Shown here one piece after another: positions 59,101 to 64,000 of a stretch of 64,000 nucleotides of DNA. A model generated the notes under the pieces. The model searched no databases. It saw nothing but the letters and a program-made list of their open reading frames with translations, and was not told where the DNA came from. The stretch is from Branchiostoma floridae (lineage: Eukaryota; Chordata; Leptocardii; Amphioxiformes; Branchiostomatidae): assembly GCF_000003815.2 (NCBI RefSeq), contig NC_049981.1, positions 29,769,535 to 29,833,534 of the forward strand, read 5' to 3'. The stretch's first letter is position 1. The number at the start of each line of letters is the position of its first letter. The position numbers were made by a program, and so were the translations under genes.

Positions 59101-62100
59101 TAGCCAAACCTGTAGAAGATTTCAACTCGTTCTTTTTTGGCAACTCCTCAGGGGCTAAGCCTAGCCTAACATTTTTGGTTGTGGTGTCCATGTGCCTTAG
59201 GCAAACTGTCACAGAATCCTGGGAATGGTAATGTACTGGGTACCTACCCTTCTACCCCTTTCACCCTTGACCCCGGGTGACCCCTGGGGAGCACAAAGGC
59301 AAGGTGTAACACAAGTTCATGATCAAGTTCACTCCGTAGATGGACACTCTGTACGATAGTGTTCTGATTCTATTGCAGGATAACAGTCGCTGAAACAGCA
59401 TACCGCGTCTTGCCCTTGCTTTGCTTTGCACTAGTACATATATTATTTTGCACAAGGCAAAGAGTTCTCTGAGACAGTTGTTTTAGTGGAGAGAAAGGAA
59501 GGATGCACAATTCAATTTCTAGAGCATTTCTACTTCGTTACGACAGGTACCATTTTTAAAATTTGCATACGCAAGGCTTATTTATATTAGTCAAGCAAAA
59601 CAACTGCATTTCTTAAGTTAGAGGAACTCAAGCAACATTAAGGTAGCATGAGAAATAAATAATGATTGAAAAGGAAATCACATAGTTACATGTAATTCTA
59701 CTATCATTATGGGTAAGGAGTTTCAAGTATAAATAACTACTAACTAGCATTAGCAAATGTTGTACAAATATAAAAATAATTTTATCTTAAGGTAATAGTT
59801 TATAAAGCAGTACAGTATGTCAAGCTACAGCTTGCAATGGTTGTTCACTCTATAACTCACACATGCTTTTGATATAATTTTACATGTACCTTTACATTAC
59901 AAATTACATAAGCTCAGCAAACGTTAAGATTAGTTCCCTAAGTTTAATGTATCTTGGTTAGATTTTAGCGAGTTCCTAACAGTGCAGTTATCATGGAATT
60001 TGCCGAGTTATTGCACAAAGATTTCACGAGACTAGTCACTAGCATGTCAGTTTACTTCCCTTTCCTCTCGATCTTATTTCCTACTTTAGATGGCAGCGCA
60101 AATGCAGTGAATGACCAGCAAGGTCCATTCCAAATGCAATGGCTTTAGGTAGACCCCTGTGGCACGGGTAAACTCACTTCGTAGACCCTGTGAGAATTTG
60201 GTCATGTGCCACTGACTGTGCCACTGTCAATGGACAGGAATGGACTAGCATGTCCGCACTCATGGACTTGCCTCAGCCTATCTTTAAATGGTACTGCGAT
60301 TTTCACCAGTATCTTCATGAGAAATTTACCGATACCTACCTACCTAGTCCCTTGACCTCCAGGTCGTTGGGGGGACAAGGTAGCCATGAAGACAGAGAGT
60401 TGCCTCTACTTAGACATAAATCACTACTGCGTGCCTTTTTGAGAAATTAATCAAATGTCATCGTAAATTGCATAAGAGCAAATTCTCACAGGAGTCTGCC
60501 CGTGTGTGGAAGAGGGGTAGCCAAGATGGGCTGATGGAAAATGAAAGCGACAAGCAAAGGCACTTCTTCATGAAAGCTGCAAAAAGCATGTGACAGCAGA
60601 TGGATGGATTGGGACAATTCAGAATGTATGTCAATCACAGAGATTCATTATATAATATTGATATGCATATTATTACATACATAATGTGAACAAGGAAACA
60701 GTTAATACATGGAAAGATTAAAAAGCTTGATGTAAACCGTGGAAGAATTCACAGGAAAGAAGACTAACATAACAAAAAATCTTGAAAACCAAAAGAAATA
60801 TAATCATTGCAATATATGGGAGCAGTGTTTTAATTTCTTCCTACTACAACTTCTTGTTAGGACTCTTACAGAGTCTAAATCCAATATGCAATGATTAACT
60901 TTCTTGTCATTTTCAGAGACTACAGTGGGGTAGCCGTGTTTAACTAAGGCCACTCTGACTTTATTCTATAGATGACATCCTCTGGAGACCCTAAAACTAA
61001 TGTGTGAAGGCGAAACAAAATGCTGCTAAATTGTAGGATTAAACATTCAGTCCATTCTTTCCTAGGCTTGGTTTGTCTTAATATGTTCACCTCCAGTAAT
61101 CCTATAGATAATAGACAATCATTGCCATTTGAAAAATTTTGTATTTGGCATTCTTGTTAAAAGAAGGGAACAAGGGCGCTGTGGCCCATGCCCCGACCAT
61201 GTGCCCCAGATCCTTGGGCAAGCATGAATTTCTGATTGACCAGGGACGCCATTGGGTGACATGTGCCCACAGGTTTTTTGTTTTGAGAACTAGCGAAAAT
61301 CAATGCGCGACAGATGTCATCCATAGAATTAAGTAATTGTGGCCTAGACTAAGTTGGGAGCGGACAATATGTACCTTTCTGCCATCTATGCCAGGAGTTC
61401 CGGGCAAGCCCATATCACCCTAGGGATGGGTGGAAACAATAAAAACAAAAAAATGGAAACCAATGATGGAAAAAAAATGCCTGAAAGTAAAAACGAACCA
61501 ACCAGTCCTACAATACTCCAAATGGGACGTTTTGAATGCATCGGTCTGATGTCCATGACGAAAGAAATACACAAAAGTACATTAGGGTCGGTGCATACAC
61601 AAAAGTAAACGATCTTCAGCAAAAATGATTCTTTTTTCCAAAATTCTCTTTTGCCACCTTGATCACTTTCTGTTTTCTTACCTGTACAGTTGCTAACCTT
61701 AAGACATGTTCATGACTTTGGAAAATCTACAAGTTAGGAAAAATCAGGACAGCATGCATTATCACTATCTTTGACCGCAACTGCTTTTCGAATAGAGTCT
61801 ATGCCCAGTTGCTCTCATTTCTCTTTTCAAACCCGAAACATTTTTCATCCTTGACCTGCACAATCTACAAGGGTGTTTCTATACTAAGGACACATTCAAA
61901 GGCCATTGTGGAATATTGAAGGACTGGTTCATAATCAAGGAAATTAGAGAAGAAACAAGAACACTTCTGTGAGGTGGCAGAAATAAATACAATTGTAGGA
62001 TAGGCATGGAATGGGATGCTTCATGTTAGTGGAGGTGGTATGACTGAAAATTAGATACCAAGTTGACATGAAAGACACACGTAAGCAATCAGTCTATCTT

Positions 62101-63465
62101 CAACCTGGACTTTCAAATACATCTGCAACATACAAAGTGCATGTGAGGTTTTGTTCAAGAAGTTTAAATTGTTGTGAGTCATCTTTCATCTTATATATAT
62201 CTTGAAAGACATATTTGATAGACAGGATGTTTTGTGTGTAATGTTATTTTGAGGCTTCAGGTTAGGTGTTTTTTCCTTTTCATCAACTTGATATCCATTT
62301 GAAGAGGAGCTAGCAGAAGTCATGCAGGGAAGATAACATAAAGTCCACAGGGTTGGTAACACTACAACTCTGAAAACTCTCTCTTAAGACAGTCCTCTAC
62401 TACAGAACAGTAGTATACACTACAAGCTTGGCAGGCATTATGCTATCACTAGTCAAGTTGCTACTGACTCTAAACAAACCTAGGAAGAGTACGTTACTAA
62501 AGGCACATCACACCTCACACCATTTAGGAGGACTAAGTTTAAAAATGAGGGCTAACATTATATTGCAGTGCACACCCTTGCAGTTTCAGCATGTCAGTTA
62601 GGTTAGAAACAGAATTTTACCCCCTTAATATAGAGAAGAAATTAAAGATCCGGAATAAGATGGGATTTTAACTCTGACTTAAACAAGCATTGTTGCTGCA
62701 GTACATCACAGTGTTGACATCTTGCCACAAATCTTAACGACACATGAATTCTTCAGTCTGGAAGAGAGTATTTGGGGCTTACTGTAAACTTAAGGTGAAG
62801 AATTCTCACCTCACCTCCCCTTACCAGTCCCATAGTTATCATTACTTAATCCGATCACACCACTTCCAAAAGGGGGACTCATTTACTTAAGAGATTCATG
62901 AGTTTAACTTGTTAGATTTGTACCAAGATGTCTTCTTTTATCAAGAATAAAATGTAAGAAAAAGCAACACTTTTGTTTTCACCCAAGACATACTTAACCA
63001 CTGTGATATACTGTGCAACATAGCAGTTTACTATTAGCACAACTACACCAACAGACTCTACCACGGCTATACTTAGGCCACACCAATTCAATTTGTTGGT
63101 TCTCAGATTTTCAAAAATAAGCTTATCTGAAAAAACATAATGAAAACAAAGCCACAGGACCTGGTTTATAAATTATACCTTGGTGCACTCAGTTTTATGG
63201 AGTGAAGACAGCCACTTTCAAGTTTTCCCCCTGCCCTATGCTTTTATGATGTCCACTTGCTTCGTTTTTTATTTTTAAAAATCCAAGAACCAAGTACATC
63301 AATTGGCGAGCCCTTGGCATGGCATTACAGTTTATTTAAATGTTCCCCTATTTCTGCTACACAGCTAAATAAAGGCACACACACACACAGTAGTGCTGAA
63401 AATATTCCTTAAAACCATACCTTAGGGCCGGGTACTCCAGGGGGACCAGGTGGGCCAGGGGGTCC
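38147..63465 (-). CDS. Membrane-associated type collagen (XIII/XXIII/XXV-like), 3' 21 exons (partial)
   Basis: Exons in order of translation: 63465-63421, 61419-61375, 59283-59248, 57213-57091, 56388-56335, 55564-55547, 54766-54740, 53842-53807, 53448-53416, 53143-53108, 52631-52596, 51798-51736, 48852-48820, 47209-47183, 46354-46328, 46110-46057, 45217-45191, 43452-43417, 41317-41231, 41178-41092, 38197-38147. Every intron is phase 0, and most exons are multiples of 9 nt that begin with Gly. They encode Gly-X-Y repeats with short breaks (for example EGTAIVRT and PPAQKGDQ), ending GLDAPCPL then [16 protein letters not shown]. That ending is characteristic of collagens XIII, XXIII and XXV, single-pass type II membrane proteins whose ectodomain can be shed. 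The cytoplasmic and membrane segments lie beyond the right edge. Which of the three vertebrate paralogues it matches cannot be decided; a pre-duplication orthologue is likely. Confidence 0.88.
38383..38518. repeat. (CA)n-rich microsatellite
   Basis: Interrupted CA/ACAC runs, longest about 38480-38514. It lies in the last intron of the collagen gene. Confidence 0.9.
39878..40496. other. Assembly gap (619 N)
   Basis: A run of N within the last collagen intron. A small exon could be hidden in it. Confidence 0.95.
40625..40705 (+). repeat. 5S rRNA-derived fragment (pseudogene or 5S-type SINE)
   Basis: 'gatctcggaagttaagtaac' followed by 'ggtcagtacttggaggatga' and 'gagaccaccc' reproduces the internal control region of 5S rRNA (AAGTTAAGCAAC box A and TTAGTACTTGGATGGGTGACC box C) with changes. 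The 5' third is poor and the 3' stem is missing. 'agagaccacccaagga' is duplicated directly after it. Not a functional 5S gene. Confidence 0.78.
41092..41178 (-). CDS. Collagen exon A of a duplicated 87-nt pair
   Basis: 29 codons from [16 protein letters not shown] to [10 protein letters not shown], acceptor gcttgcag, donor gtaagt. It is homologous to exon B (41231-41317), which has the same length and phase. It joins in frame to the terminal exon at 38197. Only 52 nt separate it from exon B. Confidence 0.92.
41231..41317 (-). CDS. Collagen exon B of a duplicated 87-nt pair
   Basis: 29 codons from [16 protein letters not shown] to [10 protein letters not shown], acceptor catctctag, donor gtaagt. 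Same length, phase and motif order as exon A, including the LDAPCP motif that normally occurs once near the C-terminus of this family. It is probably an alternative to exon A rather than an addition. Confidence 0.92.
42860..43250. mobile_element. Interspersed element related to 17053-17530
   Basis: It begins 'ggggtgggtactggtaccag', has 'ggacctgaacctggacctt' inside, and ends near 'caggtctgtcttttccggac'. All these blocks occur in the same order in the nested element at 17053-17530. In a collagen intron. Confidence 0.7.
45520..45893. mobile_element. Foldback element with a second MITE nested in its loop
   Basis: Outer arms 'agcagggctgcagcctttaa', 'tatgggggggagg' and 'gattttcaacgttg' pair with 'caatgttgaaaatc', 'cctcccccata'-like 'actcccccca' and 'gctagccccgct'. 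The loop carries the TIR element at 45624-45817. In a collagen intron. Confidence 0.8.
45624..45817. mobile_element. TIR element with tactgtaaatgca ends, copy 2
   Basis: The ends 'tactgtaaatgcag' and 'tgcatttacagta' are exact inverses. The core repeats 'ttcgcggt' and 'accgcgaa' in both orientations. Same family as 7361-7484. It is inserted inside the foldback at 45520-45893. Confidence 0.85.
46452..46801. mobile_element. TIR element with acctcgggtgacac ends
   Basis: 'acctcgggtgacacggaata' near the left and 'tattctgtatcacccgaggt' at the right are inverted copies, with 'tatgtcatacc' and 'ggtatgaca' further in. A fragment of the same family lies at 53268-53335. In a collagen intron. Confidence 0.8.
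49802..49911. mobile_element. Short foldback element
   Basis: 'tagcctgggtaccatccgat' and 'ttggatggtacccaggcta' are inverted copies that enclose 'ttctaccgggg' and 'cctggtagaaa' and a small 'ctaccagctaccagct' repeat. 110 bp, almost wholly palindromic, in a collagen intron. Confidence 0.88.
51966..52417. mobile_element. TIR element with ctagttcacctttatc ends
   Basis: 'cgctagttcacctttatctg', 'ggggtaacctatatccgttg' on the left and 'aatggatataggttacccca', 'cggataaaggtgaactag' on the right are inverted. Related ends lie at 16230-16280, 56808-57002 and 57958-58078. Confidence 0.85.
53268..53335. mobile_element. Fragment of the TIR element at 46452-46801
   Basis: 'ttatcacccggttcggaaca' and the following 'cccaggtatgacataat' repeat the text at 46706-46770 with few changes. 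Truncated, no ends seen. Confidence 0.7.
54505..54592. repeat. (TG)n microsatellite
   Basis: A TG-dinucleotide run with interruptions such as 'tcgtgcg' and 'tatg'. In a collagen intron. Confidence 0.92.
55072..55335 (-). repeat. tRNA-derived SINE, family A, near-complete copy
   Basis: The minus-strand head (from about 55335) has a B-box-like 'ggttcgaa'-type 'gggttcgaatactg', and the body is shared with 9806-9960 and 20875-21015 ('cagtgggttgttatccactg', 'ccatttttacacctgggtgg'). It lies in a collagen intron, in the sense orientation of the gene. Confidence 0.75.
56808..57002. mobile_element. Foldback element related to 51966-52417
   Basis: Outer ends 'tttatccgcagggtaaccta' and 'gttgccctgcagataaa' are diverged inverses. 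The inner arms 'gatatcaagtcgac' and 'gtcgatcgacttgatatc', with 'agtggtttcaaa' and 'tttgaaaccac', are near-perfect. Confidence 0.78.
57091..57213 (-). CDS. Longest collagenous exon (123 nt, 41 codons)
   Basis: It encodes [19 protein letters not shown], continues [18 protein letters not shown] and ends LPGPP. There is a one-residue slip at PGIGVKG, where the Gly register moves by one, a typical interruption for non-fibrillar collagens. It is GC-rich compared with its introns. Acceptor gttgcag, donor gtaaga. Confidence 0.9.
57958..58078. mobile_element. Small TIR element related to 51966-52417
   Basis: 'ctgacctttaaccgcggggt', 'aacctttattcgttg' and the inverse ending 'gtaagttaccctgcggataa' with 'tggtcaac' mark a compact, diverged member. 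In a collagen intron. Confidence 0.65.
58770..59030. repeat. Tandem (t)ggccaagttgac(c)agggtgt repeat split by a MITE
   Basis: Units such as 'atcaacttggcc', 'gtcaacttggccca', 'ggccaagttgaccaggg', 'gggccaagttgactagggtg' and 'gggccaagttgaacagggtg' occur in both orientations on either side of the insertion at 58887-58967. This gives an imperfect inverted arrangement. Confidence 0.65.
58887..58967. mobile_element. Foldback MITE with ctccaagcag ends, copy 5
   Basis: 'taacctccaagcagagg' and 'cctctgcttggagaata' are inverted around a 45-bp centre. It interrupts a tandem 'ggccaagttga' repeat at 58770-59030. Confidence 0.82.
60242..60505. repeat. Dispersed repeat shared with 7057-7256
   Basis: The ordered blocks 'actagcatgtccgcactc', 'gacttgcc' and 'attctcacaggagtctgccc' match the helicase-intron copy. 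Non-coding. Confidence 0.6.
60943..61348. mobile_element. TIR element, family 1 copy 3
   Basis: 'aggccactctgactttattc' with 'tagatgacatcctctgg' on the left and 'cagatgtcatccatagaatt' with 'gtggcct' on the right are diverged inverted ends of the family at 1797-2174. It stops about 26 bp before a collagen exon at 61375. Confidence 0.7.
61420..63420. other. Collagen intron, 2 kb, no element recognised
   Basis: No Gly-X-Y exon, TIR pair or tRNA-like box is found on either strand. The largest open frames lack protein character. Ends with a short (CA)n run at about 63376-63390. Confidence 0.5.
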
Positions 63466-64000
63466 CTAAGAGACAAAAACAAAGAGTCACACATAAGAAC
63501 AGAGCCAGACTTCCTGCCAACGTAATGAGTAGTACAAACCTGTTAATTGCAACTCCTTTTGCTCAGCTTGGGTTGAGTACAACAAACAGTGCAGGAATTT
63601 AAAAGAAAAAAAGGAGGTTATTCTGCATTGCATTTTTGTGAACACCATGCCTTGCACATTTGATGGTGCTAAAACTGTTTTTGCGATGACACGGAAATTT
63701 CACTCTCAATACGGAGCGAGTATTGGTTAACACAAGTAACATAGCTTCTACGTGTAGAACACACAACCTTATAGGTTCCCTCTTAGCTTTCAACAAGTGC
63801 ATTTGTAAATAGCTGTCATCACATCGTTAGACCAAAGCCATTCAAAAGTACACAGAAAGTCAGTCCCACTAGTTAAGATAGAAAAGCACAAAGCAGACAT
63901 GTCTATAGAGGCAAGATATGACAGTTTACAGGTCTGAATATGTTGGTTCACTGTTTTTTTTACTTTGGCTATGTTCAATGTACATGCCTGCAAAGCATAT
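63466..64000. other. Collagen intron at the right edge
   Basis: By position this is the intron upstream of the exon at 63421-63465. No exon is recognised in it, so the next 5' exon lies outside the window. Confidence 0.5.

Overview
The window is animal genomic DNA, most probably from a cephalochordate (amphioxus, Branchiostoma). This is inferred from intron-split genes of chordate/metazoan type, a fibrinogen-related gene, a transmembrane-type collagen, and dense foldback MITEs, tRNA-derived SINEs and LINE fragments. No bacterial or viral operon, CRISPR array or canonical tRNA gene was found.

Left part (1-19,200): the minus strand carries the 5' eight coding exons of a DDX21/DDX50-type nucleolar DEAD-box helicase (ATG at 7800, running off the left edge). 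On the plus strand, 296 bp away and divergent, is a complete six-exon inositol polyphosphate multikinase gene (IPMK, 8097-12789). The two probably share a bidirectional promoter. IPMK intron 1 holds a decayed CR1/Jockey-like LINE. From 12.8 to 19.2 kb I see no gene, only repeats: TIR elements, a 380-bp tandem duplication, a 30-bp minisatellite and hairpin MITEs.

Middle (19,200-29,100): a three-exon gene encodes a 256-aa protein with one C2H2 zinc finger (19257-24424). It carries a dead duplicate of its second exon, embedded in pentanucleotide satellite next to an assembly gap. It is followed by a four-exon gene for a secreted fibrinogen-domain protein (27005-29071).

Right part (29,800-64,000): all remaining coding exons are collagenous and on the minus strand. 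From 63465 down to 38147, 21 small phase-0 exons encode the Gly-X-Y domain and the C-terminus of a collagen whose ending (LDAPCPL, then [11 protein letters not shown]) matches the membrane-associated XIII/XXIII/XXV family. Its 5' end lies beyond the right edge. Just before the last exon sit two homologous 87-nt exons separated by only 52 nt, strong candidates for mutually exclusive splicing. Further left (29796-31715), five more collagen-like exons end in a second, diverged version of the same C-terminus. They are either a degenerate paralogue or an alternative 3' end of the same locus.

The recurring theme in the unexplained DNA is twofold. TIR elements are nested inside other elements. Short tandem duplications have copied exon edges into neighbouring introns at three independent genes (DDX21, the zinc-finger gene, the small collagen).
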